Positions 33,658 to 42,829 of a DNA stretch of 51,131 nucleotides are shown piece by piece (within the stretch, counting starts at the first letter, position 1; every line of letters begins with the position of its first letter). The notes beneath the pieces are model-generated. The model was not told the DNA's origin. It did not search any database and was given only the letters and a program-made list of their open reading frames with translations. The position numbers and the translations under genes were made by a program. The stretch comes from an uncultured Desulfobulbaceae bacterium (GTDB lineage Bacteria > Desulfobacterota > Desulfobulbia > Desulfobulbales > BM004), in contig CALZHP010000009.1 of the NCBI GenBank assembly GCA_945787325.1, positions 1 through 51,131 on the forward strand, read 5' to 3'.

Positions 33658-35310
33658 TTAATCAGCCCTTACCTCTTTTTCTTCGTCAGGACTGAGCGGG
33701 GTCAGGGACTTGAGATTAGAAAGGAACCTTGCTCCTTTCTCGGCCTGCTCCGCTATGCGCCGAATGTCGCTCAGCATCTCAAGCCTGTTTACCATCTGAC
33801 GAACACCTATTTCGCCTACTGTTCCTGCACGCAACAAAACAGCCTTCAATTCCTGATATTCTTCGTTAATAGCTTCCATTCGTTCGGAACAATCATCTGA
33901 TGAATACTCTTCGTCCAGTGCGTCGGCTTTTTCAAGGAGCTTGGCAACACTCCCTTTAAAATTTGCAATCTGTTCAGAAAGGACAGGATGACTTATGGGG
34001 GTGCCTTTCAACTGGCTTTTAGTTGTGGCCTTGACCAGTTCCGCTATTTCCGTGTAGTAGCGGGAAACACGCATCGCGTTGGGAAGCTGGTCGTCAAGTT
34101 GGGGAGGCAGGTTTCTGCGTTGTACTGATGAGCTGAAATCTCCAATAGCGTCAACAAGATTATCCAGGGCCGCTGATTCCTGTTTCAGCCTGGGGCTGGC
34201 ACTGGTTTCACTGCTGATTGCACCCAATGCCATTCTTCTAGCAAGAGCACCGACCCTGCCCAGCTCCATTGCCATAGCCTGCAGGGCCAGGGTGGGAGTT
34301 GAAACTACATTGCGATCCAGATATCGTGGTAGAGCCTCATCTTCCTCTGAGATGCGGAAACGTTGTTCCAGAAAACGGACCATTCTGACGGTTAAGGGCA
34401 GAAGTATAAGAACACCTAATATGTTGAAAGTTGTATGAAACAGGGCAAGGAGTGTCAAATGCCCTGTTTCCATGCCTAAAACATGACGCAGCCTTTCCAG
34501 GGAAAAAAGCAGGGCCGGCAGTATAGCAAGAGCCACCAGCCCCGTTATCAGGTTGAAAATAACATGGCCGGCAGCAACACGTTTAGCGTTAGGAGTTGCT
34601 CCCAGGGAGGCAATTGCGGCTGTCGTGGTTGTCCCCAGGTTGGAGCCGATTACCATGGAGGCTGCAACGTTAATTGGTATAATTCCTCCGCCTGTCGCAG
34701 TGAGGATTATGGCCATGGCGGCACTGGAGGACTGCATGAAGAACGTGAGAAGAAAACCAGTACCAGAAAATAGCAGAAGGCCGGTGGCCCCACTGTAGTC
34801 CAGTGATTCAAGCTGGATGGAGCCGCCGACTCCGGCAAATGTAGTTTTCATTATCTCGATTCCAAGAAAAAAAATGCCGAAACCTGCCAGGGATTCGCCA
34901 AGAGCAGCAAGTCGGGGGTTTGTTTTCGCGAGTTGAAACATCATGCCGATCCCAATAGCGGGTAAAGAGAACGCCTTGATGTTCACATTGAAGCCGATAG
35001 TAGCAACAAGCCAACCGGTCATTGTGGTGCCAACATTACTACCATAAACAAGCATTATTGCCTGTGTCAGGTTAAGCAGTCCGGCATTCACAAAACCAAT
35101 AGTGGCTACCGTAACGGCGCTTGAGGATTGTACCAGAGATGTAATGAATACTCCGGAGAGGATACCACGGAATGCAGTGCGGGTAGATCGTTCCAGAATG
35201 TTGCGCAGGGCATTTCCTGCTGAAAGTTTCAGTCCGTTTGTCATTAACATCATGCCCAGCATGAATAGGCCGATACCGCCTGCCAGGTTGGCTAACAATG
35301 TTAAAGACAC
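33658..35310 (-). CDS. Na/Pi-cotransporter-family protein with C-terminal PhoU-like domain
   Basis: A 550-aa protein. Residues about 1-315 hold the membrane domain with the two inverted QSSS repeats, LVQSSSAVTVATIGF and FMQSSSAAMAIIL, which identify the NptA/YjbB-type Na/Pi family. Residues about 340-545 form a PhoU-like helical bundle. It probably moves phosphate with sodium, in either direction. The start is a GTG (35310) with AAAGG eleven nt upstream. No pho-regulon genes are adjacent. Confidence 0.9.
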   Translation of the reverse strand: MSLTLLANLAGGIGLFMLGMMLMTNGLKLSAGNALRNILERSTRTAFRGILSGVFITSLVQSSSAVTVATIGFVNAGLLNLTQAIMLVYGSNVGTTMTGWLVATIGFNVNIKAFSLPAIGIGMMFQLAKTNPRLAALGESLAGFGIFFLGIEIMKTTFAGVGGSIQLESLDYSGATGLLLFSGTGFLLTFFMQSSSAAMAIILTATGGGIIPINVAASMVIGSNLGTTTTAAIASLGATPNAKRVAAGHVIFNLITGLVALAILPALLFSLERLRHVLGMETGHLTLLALFHTTFNILGVLILLPLTVRMVRFLEQRFRISEEDEALPRYLDRNVVSTPTLALQAMAMELGRVGALARRMALGAISSETSASPRLKQESAALDNLVDAIGDFSSSVQRRNLPPQLDDQLPNAMRVSRYYTEIAELVKATTKSQLKGTPISHPVLSEQIANFKGSVAKLLEKADALDEEYSSDDCSERMEAINEEYQELKAVLLRAGTVGEIGVRQMVNRLEMLSDIRRIAEQAEKGARFLSNLKSLTPLSPDEEKEVRAD

Positions 35311-35467
35311 GGAGGATAAACCTTTATAAGAAGTGGTGTTGATGAAATAGTGTTATACAGGGTGAGCAGGTTCATCTTATAAAGTTCATAGTTGTTGCAT
35401 GAAAAATTTATTGAACATAAAAGATCGTGGCAGGTATATTAACCTGGTCCACTATTCAACAGAATGA

Positions 35468-36175
35468 TTAGAAACGGCTTCTTTTCTTCCTTGATATCTT
35501 CCCGATAATCCAACCCATAAAAAACACACCACCACCGGCTAGAAACCACTGTATCATGCCGGAACGCATGAGCTTCTTGTTTTCCTGGCTGAGTAACTGC
35601 ATCTCAGAGTTAAGACGGATATTTTCCTTACGAAGCCTATCTCGGTCTTCCGAAATTACTACAACATTCTTTGATTTCTCAACGAGCGCTTCGAAGCGAA
35701 GGTTGACGTCTTCCAGCTCACTTTTTGTATTAAGCAGCACTTTGTCGATGGAGGATTTATCCCCGGAAAGCGCCTTAATTTCATCTTTGTGATTTTGTCT
35801 GATTAACTTCAGCTCAGCTGTCATTCGTGACTCAACGTCTTTCAGGGATGCGAGTTTCTTTTTTAGATTATCACGTTCTCTTTCGAGTCGTGAAATCATA
35901 ATTGTTTTTGGTGTTTCCTTGGTGAGATACTGGACTTTTACATATCCAACCTCGTCTTTGTCGGTGCGGACTTGTGCATATGTTTCATCTTTTTCAAGGA
36001 CCTCCAGCTTGCTTCCCGTTTTTAGTGTATCAAGTATTTTATGCTGCGAACTTTTGCCACGTCGCAAAGTTATGACCAGCTGATCTGAAACGTACATTGT
36101 TTCACTATATGCTGGTAATACGTTACAAAAAGAGATTGCTATAACGGACAATGTACAAAAGACAGAGAGTTTCAT
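35468..36175 (-). CDS. SH3-domain protein with coiled coil and C-terminal membrane anchor
   Basis: A 235-aa protein similar in layout to YgiM/TIGR04211 proteins: signal peptide (about 1-24), periplasmic SH3b domain (about 26-90, starting MYVSDQLVITLRRG), a long coiled coil (about 95-205), one membrane helix (about 208-228) and a basic tail. It may link the envelope to a cytoplasmic or periplasmic partner. The ribosome binding site GGAGGAG lies five nt before the ATG. It is divergent from the PilZ-like gene at 36461 across an inverted repeat. Confidence 0.82.
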   Translation of the reverse strand: MKLSVFCTLSVIAISFCNVLPAYSETMYVSDQLVITLRRGKSSQHKILDTLKTGSKLEVLEKDETYAQVRTDKDEVGYVKVQYLTKETPKTIMISRLERERDNLKKKLASLKDVESRMTAELKLIRQNHKDEIKALSGDKSSIDKVLLNTKSELEDVNLRFEALVEKSKNVVVISEDRDRLRKENIRLNSEMQLLSQENKKLMRSGMIQWFLAGGGVFFMGWIIGKISRKKRSRF

Positions 36176-36341
36176 GTTGCTCCTCCCGGATAAATGTTAA
36201 ACTGTATTAAAGTTCCTGCTCCCACAATAAGGAGATGGAGATCAATTATGTTGAATGTTAATTCAAGACAACTTCATTTACTCATAAATATTATATTATT
36301 ATGTTGATCATTCGATGATTCTATATCCAACACCGTACAGT

Positions 36342-36379
36342 TTGTCAAATACAGACCGATGTTTATCTGTGTTTGACAA
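36342..36379. promoter_or_regulatory. 14-bp inverted repeat between divergent genes, candidate operator
   Basis: TTGTCAAATACAGA (36342-36355) and TCTGTGTTTGACAA (36366-36379) form an inverted repeat with one mismatch and a 10-nt spacer. It lies in the 285-bp gap between the SH3 gene (-) and the PilZ-like gene (+), so a dimeric regulator could control both. No T-tract follows. Confidence 0.45.
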
Positions 36380-36460
36380 TAGTAGGTTCTGGTTGTAGAT
36401 TACTAAAAACTAAGATTTATCAAGGGGTTTCATCATTCATATCTTTACCGGAAACGATGT

Positions 36461-36943
36461 ATGATTGTTGAGAAAAGAAAATTAACAAGAGTCGAAATCG
36501 ACCTTCCGGTTAATCTTGTTCTGCGAAAGGGGAATCTCGTCCTGCGCAAAGGAGAGAATGGGCCTCTGGTTGCCGGCCCAGTACCGGGAACTCTAAATAA
36601 TGTTACACCCTTTGGAGCCGGCCTGACAGTTGAACACGTTTTTGTTGACAACCACCACCTGTTTTATTCACCTGAAGAAAACCCCGAAATTATGCTGTAC
36701 TTGGAAATTCCTTTATCGGGGGAGAGCGATGAGAACCTATCCATACCTGTTAAGCCGATCTGGTTTGATACGGTGGATTCTGAAGAATCAACATCCTTTT
36801 ACATAGGTATTGAGTTTTTGGTGCCGCCCGAAAATGATCAACTGCGTCAGTTTAATGAAATGATCAAAGGGGAACCTGGCCATAACAGCAAGTTGTTTAG
36901 GGATTTTTTTCTAAAACTGTGGAGCCGTATGAAAAATAAGTAG
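36461..36943 (+). CDS. PilZ-like domain protein with short tandem duplication
   Basis: A 160-aa protein. The N-terminus has the RxxxR-type PilZ motif (EKRKLTRVEI), and NNVTPFGAGL resembles the second motif. Between them, LVLRKGN is repeated at once as LVLRKGE; at DNA level this is a slightly diverged 21-bp tandem duplication. It begins at ATG 36461; an overlapping ATG four bases earlier is out of frame. Cyclic-di-GMP binding is plausible but not proved. It converges on the gspB-like gene. Confidence 0.65.
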   Translation: MIVEKRKLTRVEIDLPVNLVLRKGNLVLRKGENGPLVAGPVPGTLNNVTPFGAGLTVEHVFVDNHHLFYSPEENPEIMLYLEIPLSGESDENLSIPVKPIWFDTVDSEESTSFYIGIEFLVPPENDQLRQFNEMIKGEPGHNSKLFRDFFLKLWSRMKNK

Positions 36944-36991
36944 TATGAATGTCCTGATAGGTTCTTTTTGACTTAATTGTTGAACGATTAA

Positions 36992-37708
36992 CTACCTGAT
37001 TCTAAATTGAATGCGCCAGTTTTTTCCGTTTTTTCTCACCGCAATATAATCCATACCGATATAAGTTATCGAGAAGTTGTCTATTGAATCCCCCAAGCGA
37101 ACGATCCTATTATTGATGAGGGCAAAACGGTCGGTAGGATTGGAGTCCCATGTGATAGCCTGAAGCTTGAGTGAAGAATTTTCCAGCTTCTCATACGTTA
37201 ATTCAGGTCTGTTTTCAACCACAGAGTTGCGTGTGTTCTTGGCAAACGATGCTGAATCACGCGATAGTTGCATGTTTTTTTCTACATCTGAACCTGCTGA
37301 TGAATAATCTGCGATAATCCTTTTTTTCCTGTTATTGACAATTACTGGAATATTTTTTGTCTTCTGCTTGGCCAAGTGGGTAGTTTCAGCCTGTTTCATT
37401 AATTCATCGGCACCGGGTTCTGCCAGTGCGGGTCGGTTATTAGTAATCGATTCTCGAGTCGGTTCTTGAATGGCAGGAGAGACACTATCCCAATGGGCAA
37501 TAAAGTGCCGGCGCGCAAACAGGCCAGCACCAATAGTCAACAATATGAGAAGCGCAAATAGCAGTGTCGAACTATTGAATAGCCGTCTCCAGATATCTTC
37601 GTTCTGTGGGGCTGTATCAGAACCAAGTTGCTCAGGCCAAGAATGACTTCCGTTCTGCTGAGGGAACTTGTTTTCTAGTTTTTTTAGCGCGTTAAGAATG
37701 GAACTCAA
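36992..37708 (-). CDS. GspB-like protein
   Basis: A 238-aa inner-membrane protein: a short cytoplasmic N-terminus, a membrane helix (about 48-66), a flexible linker and a C-terminal GspB domain (LKLQAITWDSNPTDRFALIN through GKNWRIQFRIR). GspB works with GspA to help the type II secretin assemble through peptidoglycan. The start is a TTG at 37708 with a GGGGG ribosome binding site eight nt upstream. It follows the gspA-like gene, so the two form a unit. Confidence 0.85.
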   Translation of the reverse strand: MSSILNALKKLENKFPQQNGSHSWPEQLGSDTAPQNEDIWRRLFNSSTLLFALLILLTIGAGLFARRHFIAHWDSVSPAIQEPTRESITNNRPALAEPGADELMKQAETTHLAKQKTKNIPVIVNNRKKRIIADYSSAGSDVEKNMQLSRDSASFAKNTRNSVVENRPELTYEKLENSSLKLQAITWDSNPTDRFALINNRIVRLGDSIDNFSITYIGMDYIAVRKNGKNWRIQFRIR

Positions 37709-37803
37709 TTGAAGTGCCCCCTTTTGTTGGCAGGCTGTTTATGAATAATATTCAAAGTGAAAATATACATTTTAATCAATAACATAACCGTAATCGTATC
37801 TTA

Positions 37804-40140
37804 CTATTTCACTATACGAGGGATCTGCAGATCCTTTTTCTCATTATATATTGCTATCTTGGTAAGTGAACCAACCACACCATCGTTATTAATCCTGTTT
37901 TTTTCCTGGATATTTTTTATTATTTGCTTGGTTCGTTCATCATAGGTATTGTTAATAGTTAATCCTTTGTGCCCTAATTCCTGCAATAATTTCTTCAAAG
38001 CAACAGTTGATTCTCCTGGGGAATTTATCGGAATCGTACCGGTGAAATTTAAGAAATTCTTCCAGGGCAAGTATATAATGCCAGCCCAGTATTTCGATAA
38101 TTGTTTACCATCAATTTCAATTGTATCAGCACCTCTGTTGAGAGTGACCTTGTTGTTACTTATTTCACTTATCGTCAGATAACCGGGTGACGAGTTGCCA
38201 GGTACCTGTAATTCAAGAACTGCGGGCATGTTAAGTGATTTGAGGACATTCAGGCTTCCTTCCACCTTGCGAACGGACAGACCATTCTGTTGGGCAGCAA
38301 GACGGAAGTATTCTGCATCATTCAGTTTTCCAATGATTTGTTTTTTTACAGCAGCGTTTTTATCCCATCTTCTGACAGCAACAGTAATCGCTTCATATCG
38401 TGAAGATCCGATATCCATTTCCAGTAAGAACTGTTCGAAATCGTTCTTGGCCTGTATCTTCTTCTGTTTTGCATCGGGTAATGGTTTTTTTGCAGCATAC
38501 GGTTCTATAGGAATTGCTTTGACTTCAGGTTCTATTATTTTTGGCTGTTGCTCCTGAACGGTTTTCATTTTCGGAGCGGTTGCAATGTTTATTTGAGGCT
38601 GTTTCTGTGTCTGATCAAGAGGTGATTTTTCTGCTAAAGCTGCCGTTTTGGGGATTGTTTTGATCTCAGGCTCAATAACTTGTGATGCCTTTTTCTGTTT
38701 AGAAGCTCTTATAGTCTGAACTTGCTTAGGAGATTGAACAGGGAGCTGCTTTTCTTTAGCAGAAGTTTCTTTGAGTGCAGTTTTAATTTCAGGCTTAGTT
38801 GCCTGGGGTGGTTTTCCTGGTTCAAGTTTTTTTATTTTCTGGGCAAGCTTCTTGGTAGAAACAGATGGTGATTTTTCTTTTTCGGAGGGCACCACTGGAA
38901 TTGCTTTTATGTTAAGCTTTTTTTCTGGGGGCAGCTTTTTCTGTCCAATCGCCTTTGTTGCCTGGGCAAGTTTTATTGCAGAATTGGGTGGTGATTTTTC
39001 TGTTGCCTTGGGTACGGCTGGAATTGCTTTGATTTCAGGCTCTGTTACTTGAGGTTTGATCACCGGCTCACCCTTTTTACCCGGTTCCGGTTTGTTTTTC
39101 TGCTCGAGCTTTTCAGGTACCGGTGAAGGAGTGGTAGGGGAGGTTATTTCCTTTTTTACATCAGGTGCTACATCAACAACCTGGACATTTTTATCGGCCG
39201 ATTTTGTTTTAATCAGAGAATTAATATTGAGGTTCTTAGGGTAAAAAAGGATAAGAAGCAGCAAGGCAAGGCAAATGGCCGCAGCACCTAGCACGTCTTT
39301 TCTTAATAGCGTTATTGTGGCAGGTTTCAGTTCTCCTGTTTTGGTTAGTTCCTTCACCGCCCCTTTTACAATACTACCGCTGATTGTATGTTTATGATAT
39401 CCGAAAGCTGTAAGCAAAGCACGGTCACATACAATATTAATCAACCTCGGCACCCCGCCTGAGTACTTATAAATCAAACGATATGCAGCTTTGGTAAACT
39501 TTACAAAAGGTTCCTGCGATGCCACATTGATGCGATGTTTGATGTATTCTATGCTTTCAGTGGGGCCCAGAGGTGATAATTGGCAGCGAAGAGTAATTCT
39601 CTGGCTTAATTGTCTGAGTTCACGGGATGCCAGCATGTCGGCCAGTTCCGGTTGACCAACCAGGATAATCTGCAACAGCTTATCCGAACTGGTTTCAAGG
39701 TTAGAAAGGAGTCTCAACTGTTCCAGCACCTCCATACTCAGGTTTTGAGCTTCATCAATAAGGAGGATGCTGGTTTTTCCTTCCCCCTTTTTCTCTATGA
39801 GGAAGGTATTCAGGATGTCGATTAGGTCTTTAATGTTCTCTGCATCGGATTGGATACCGAACTCATCATTAATTGCCTTGATAAGCTGCAATGCGTTCAG
39901 CTTGGGATTGAAAATGTAGGCTACTTCAACATCGTCATCAAGGCTTTCCAGGAAAACCCTGCAAAGAGTGGTTTTTCCTGTTCCAACCTCCCCAGTTACC
40001 TCAACAAACCCATCTCCATGAGAGACGGCATAAACAAGATGAGCCAGTGTCTCCTCGTGACTTCTGCTCAAAAAGAGATAGGCCGGATTTGGCAGAAGCT
40101 GAAACGGCCTGTCTATAAATCCGAAAAATTTCTTATACAT
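37804..40140 (-). CDS. GspA/ExeA-like AAA+ ATPase with repetitive linker and peptidoglycan-binding domain
   Basis: A 778-aa inner-membrane protein. The cytoplasmic ATPase (about 1-270) has Walker A GEVGTGKTT, Walker B ILLIDEAQ and the ExeA-type start FFGFIDRPFQLLPNPAYLFL. One membrane helix follows near 285-303. The periplasmic part has a Pro/Lys/Glu-rich linker (about 330-575) of five degenerate repeats of about 40 residues around (E)PEIKAIP, then a folded region and a C-terminal peptidoglycan-binding-like segment (about 720-770). It probably uses ATP to open peptidoglycan for the type II secretin. It lies 30 nt after the selenoprotein gene and 95 nt before the GspB-like gene. Confidence 0.88.
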   Translation of the reverse strand: MYKKFFGFIDRPFQLLPNPAYLFLSRSHEETLAHLVYAVSHGDGFVEVTGEVGTGKTTLCRVFLESLDDDVEVAYIFNPKLNALQLIKAINDEFGIQSDAENIKDLIDILNTFLIEKKGEGKTSILLIDEAQNLSMEVLEQLRLLSNLETSSDKLLQIILVGQPELADMLASRELRQLSQRITLRCQLSPLGPTESIEYIKHRINVASQEPFVKFTKAAYRLIYKYSGGVPRLINIVCDRALLTAFGYHKHTISGSIVKGAVKELTKTGELKPATITLLRKDVLGAAAICLALLLLILFYPKNLNINSLIKTKSADKNVQVVDVAPDVKKEITSPTTPSPVPEKLEQKNKPEPGKKGEPVIKPQVTEPEIKAIPAVPKATEKSPPNSAIKLAQATKAIGQKKLPPEKKLNIKAIPVVPSEKEKSPSVSTKKLAQKIKKLEPGKPPQATKPEIKTALKETSAKEKQLPVQSPKQVQTIRASKQKKASQVIEPEIKTIPKTAALAEKSPLDQTQKQPQINIATAPKMKTVQEQQPKIIEPEVKAIPIEPYAAKKPLPDAKQKKIQAKNDFEQFLLEMDIGSSRYEAITVAVRRWDKNAAVKKQIIGKLNDAEYFRLAAQQNGLSVRKVEGSLNVLKSLNMPAVLELQVPGNSSPGYLTISEISNNKVTLNRGADTIEIDGKQLSKYWAGIIYLPWKNFLNFTGTIPINSPGESTVALKKLLQELGHKGLTINNTYDERTKQIIKNIQEKNRINNDGVVGSLTKIAIYNEKKDLQIPRIVK

Positions 40141-40170
40141 TTATTATTACTTTTACCCGCACGGGAGCTT

Positions 40171-41022
40171 CTATTTTTGAAGAAGCTTGTTGATAATCTG
40201 TTGATATCCCTGCAGGGACCTGTCTTTGAGGCGTCTGCCGTTTATGAATATGGTTGGGGTGCCGCGAACTCCTGCAATTGCACCGTTTTTTACATCCCGT
40301 GAGATCAGCGTGGCAATACCTTTGTCTTTCATGTCATTATTGAACTGCTCCATGTCCAGAGAAAGGTCTTTGGCAAATTGTTCAATTTTCGAATCGTTTA
40401 TGGAGTTGTAATTTTCAAAGAGAAGGGAATTGTATTCCCAGAATTTACCCTGCTTGTCTGCTGCAAGGGCTGCGGTTGCAGCTTTTTTTGCGAATTTGTG
40501 GTTTGGCAGTGGATAATGCATGATAACATATTTGACCTCTGTAGGATATTTGTCCAGCACCTGCTGGATAACTGGCTCAACACGAGCGCAGTAAGGTCAT
40601 TGATAATCACTGAAAACAGCAATAGTTACCGGGGCGTTTACAGGACCTTTAACAGGATGGTCGGCAATATTAATGTTTTTGATGAACTCGAGTTGGATAA
40701 TCTCAATTTTTGTAGATGTACTGCTGTTTAGAATTAGAGTGCCGGCATTAGGAAGTGATGAAATTCTGTCGTATGCTTCGTCAACCTGGATTTTGTCTGT
40801 AATAATATCTTCCGCAAGAGAATAAACGAGGATTTCTCCCTTACTTAGAATGTAAAGCTGGCGGCCGTCTTCTGAGTTGGCTATATCAAGCGGTTGAGTA
40901 TTAAGTTTGAGTTTTTTTGATGCTGAAAGCTCAACTGCTGCATGTGATGTATGCAGCAAAGGCACAAGACACAACATGACTGTTATAACGGTGCCGATTG
41001 CAAATTTTATGTTCTTTTTCAA
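40171..41022 (-). CDS. DsbA-family thiol oxidoreductase, predicted selenoprotein (UPYC)
   Basis: Reading from TTG 41022, the frame runs to an in-frame TGA at 40597-40599 and continues without other stops to TAA 40171. The TGA falls exactly where the first Cys of a CPYC motif is expected: VFSDYQ-U-PYCARVEP. So Sec142-Pro-Tyr-Cys145 replaces CPYC, and the reading frame is intact on both sides, which argues against a pseudogene. The full product is 283 aa: signal peptide (about 1-29), a beta-rich N-terminal domain with propeller-like strands (about 30-120), then a DsbA/thioredoxin-fold domain with the cis-Pro loop in VRGTPTIFING. It probably acts in periplasmic thiol chemistry. It starts the operon with GspA and GspB. 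Confidence 0.88.
40553..40587 (-). promoter_or_regulatory. SECIS-like hairpins downstream of the Sec codon
   Basis: Two small hairpins follow the TGA. The nearer pairs GCTC with GAGC around a GTGTT loop (40587-40575), its loop G 13 nt after the TGA. The farther pairs TCCAGC with GCTGGA around an AGGT loop (40568-40553), its loop beginning 34 nt after the TGA. Bacterial SECIS elements have a short stem, a small loop with an early G and lie close to the TGA; the second hairpin fits the usual distance range better. Confidence 0.6.
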
Positions 41023-41245
41023 CTTGTTACCTCACTATAGAGTTTGACTGATAAGTCTAAATATGACAAAACATACAATAATCAAATTTAAAATTTATAA
41101 AAGATGAAACAAATCATACTAAAAGGAAAAACGCAAGATTTCCTCATGCGAATTTCCAAAAGAAGTCGCTTATATTTTCCTTAATTAACGATTAATGAAA
41201 ACTGTTAAGACCAAGCGATAATTTTGGGGATGAATGAGCAGGCGG

Positions 41246-41584
41246 CTATAAGTCAATGTCATCAACAACAAAAGGTGTAAATCGTAAACCTATACTTTTT
41301 TTTCTGACCCAGACCCGAACCATGGTGACAACTTCATCATCCATGTTCACAATACTCGGCAATTCCTGAACATAGAGAATGTCTTTTGTATTGAATTCGT
41401 AGTAAGTGGAAAAACTGCTGTAAGGATCTGAGAGTAAAAGAACTTTATCTTTATCATAAGGATGTTTTCGTGGTGAACCGGAAAAAGGAACATGAGTTTT
41501 TCTAAAATTTTTCAGGTTTCTTGGTTTCCTGAAAGTCTGTATTTCAAATTTTTTCGATTCCTGTGGGATGTTCGATAACGTCAT
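41246..41584 (-). CDS. Conserved-looking small protein of unknown function
   Basis: A 112-aa soluble protein. It begins with a charged segment containing RKTHVPFSGSPRKHPYDKDK and ends in an acidic tail. It contains beta-strand-like runs (VLLLSDP, EVVTMVRVWVRK) and no cysteine. I do not recognise a named family with confidence. No close partner gene is evident; the selenoprotein operon lies 224 bp downstream on the same strand. Confidence 0.6.
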   Translation of the reverse strand: MTLSNIPQESKKFEIQTFRKPRNLKNFRKTHVPFSGSPRKHPYDKDKVLLLSDPYSSFSTYYEFNTKDILYVQELPSIVNMDDEVVTMVRVWVRKKSIGLRFTPFVVDDIDL

Positions 41585-41773
41585 TTAAGGCCTCATGTGC
41601 AACAGTATCATTCTTGAAAAGTGATACGGGATATGACATGATATTTATTCAGAAAAATATGAAAAATGTCAAGAAAAATCAGAATATTATTAATGCGGAA
41701 ATGGTTTGATAAAGATTGCCGGAAAACTACAGCCATAATTGACGGATTCTATCTTTACCAAAGAAACTGTGCA

Positions 41774-42616
41774 TCATAGCAGCAGGGAAACAATGCCGAT
41801 AGATATTGAAAAAACCAGAACAGCTGCTGTCAGGAACATGCATCCCCAGGCAAGTGTTTTGTGAAGAAAGCTTTCCTTTTTTCTTTCCCGGTAACCGAGA
41901 ACAAATCCGAGTAATGCTCCTGTTGCCAAGCCTCCGCCATGACCCCAGTTGTTTATTCCCGGAACCAGGAAGCCGAAAATGAAAAGGCTGACAACCCAGC
42001 CGCTTATCTGGCTGTATACAGCACGGCCATACCCCCCGCCCCGGCTTTTGCCATAATATAGTATTGCACCCATAAGGGCACATACCGCTGCCGAGGCGCC
42101 TATAGTGAAACGGACTCCGGCAAAATATGAAACCAGGAAACCTAGAATACCGCCAACTGTATAAATGATGAACATGCGGTGACTGCCGAACTCTTTGATC
42201 GCCAAGGGAGCTAGCTGGTTGAAGGCAAACATGTTGAATAGTATGTGGAGGATACTGCCGTGCAGATAGTTTGCAGAGACAAGGCTCCACCACCTGTGCA
42301 GTCCGTTGATGGGAATAGTTCCGGTGGCGCCGAGAATTAAAAGGCTGTTGTTGTCCGGTGACAGGAAGGATAGAGGATTGAAAGATAGACCTGGACCACT
42401 CCTGGAAAACAACAATGATAGAATAAACATTCCTGCATTGGTGTATATTATAATTTTAACCAGCTGCTCAGGGTCCTGGAATCCTCTGCTTATAAGATTA
42501 TTGTGCCGCCATGATCCGGGATTACTAATATTGCAATACGGGCACTGGTCCATACCGCTACTGATTAATCGCCGACAATTTGGGCAGAGAAACGAGCGTC
42601 TACCGTTTTTTGACAT
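41774..42616 (-). CDS. Rhomboid-family intramembrane serine protease with N-terminal zinc ribbon
   Basis: A 280-aa membrane protein. The N-terminus has CPNC and CPYC (residues about 11-28), a zinc ribbon. The rhomboid core has about six membrane helices with the catalytic Ser in GASAAVCALMG and the catalytic His in NNWGHGGGLATGALLG; HGSILHILFNMFAF matches the HxxxN motif of TM2. It probably cleaves membrane-spanning substrates. AAAGG eight nt upstream supports the ATG. Confidence 0.92.
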   Translation of the reverse strand: MSKNGRRSFLCPNCRRLISSGMDQCPYCNISNPGSWRHNNLISRGFQDPEQLVKIIIYTNAGMFILSLLFSRSGPGLSFNPLSFLSPDNNSLLILGATGTIPINGLHRWWSLVSANYLHGSILHILFNMFAFNQLAPLAIKEFGSHRMFIIYTVGGILGFLVSYFAGVRFTIGASAAVCALMGAILYYGKSRGGGYGRAVYSQISGWVVSLFIFGFLVPGINNWGHGGGLATGALLGFVLGYRERKKESFLHKTLAWGCMFLTAAVLVFSISIGIVSLLL

Positions 42617-42829
42617 ATTTTTACCTTTATGATGATTGCCAGGTTTGCAACCGGTAGGACAGTAATAAAGTTACTTTCCCGAGGAAATGAAATATTGAAG
42701 GCTTTAGAGAGCAGTGGTTATGATTATTACCAGTCTAGCCCGAATATTTCATGAGTAATTTTGAAATATTAGGGTTAGCTGTCATTTGCCTGGAGAACAC
42801 TCCATTTCATAATAGCATGCCGGCTACAA

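Noticed and set aside
38420-39150. CRISPR-like repetition
   Set aside because: The repeats are degenerate, in frame and protein-coding, with no constant direct repeat or unique spacers.
40171-41022. Pseudogene or frameshift interpretation of the split DsbA-like gene
   Set aside because: The interruption is a single in-frame TGA at the exact Cys position of CPYC, with no frame change and intact sequence on both sides. Recoding to selenocysteine explains this better than random mutation.
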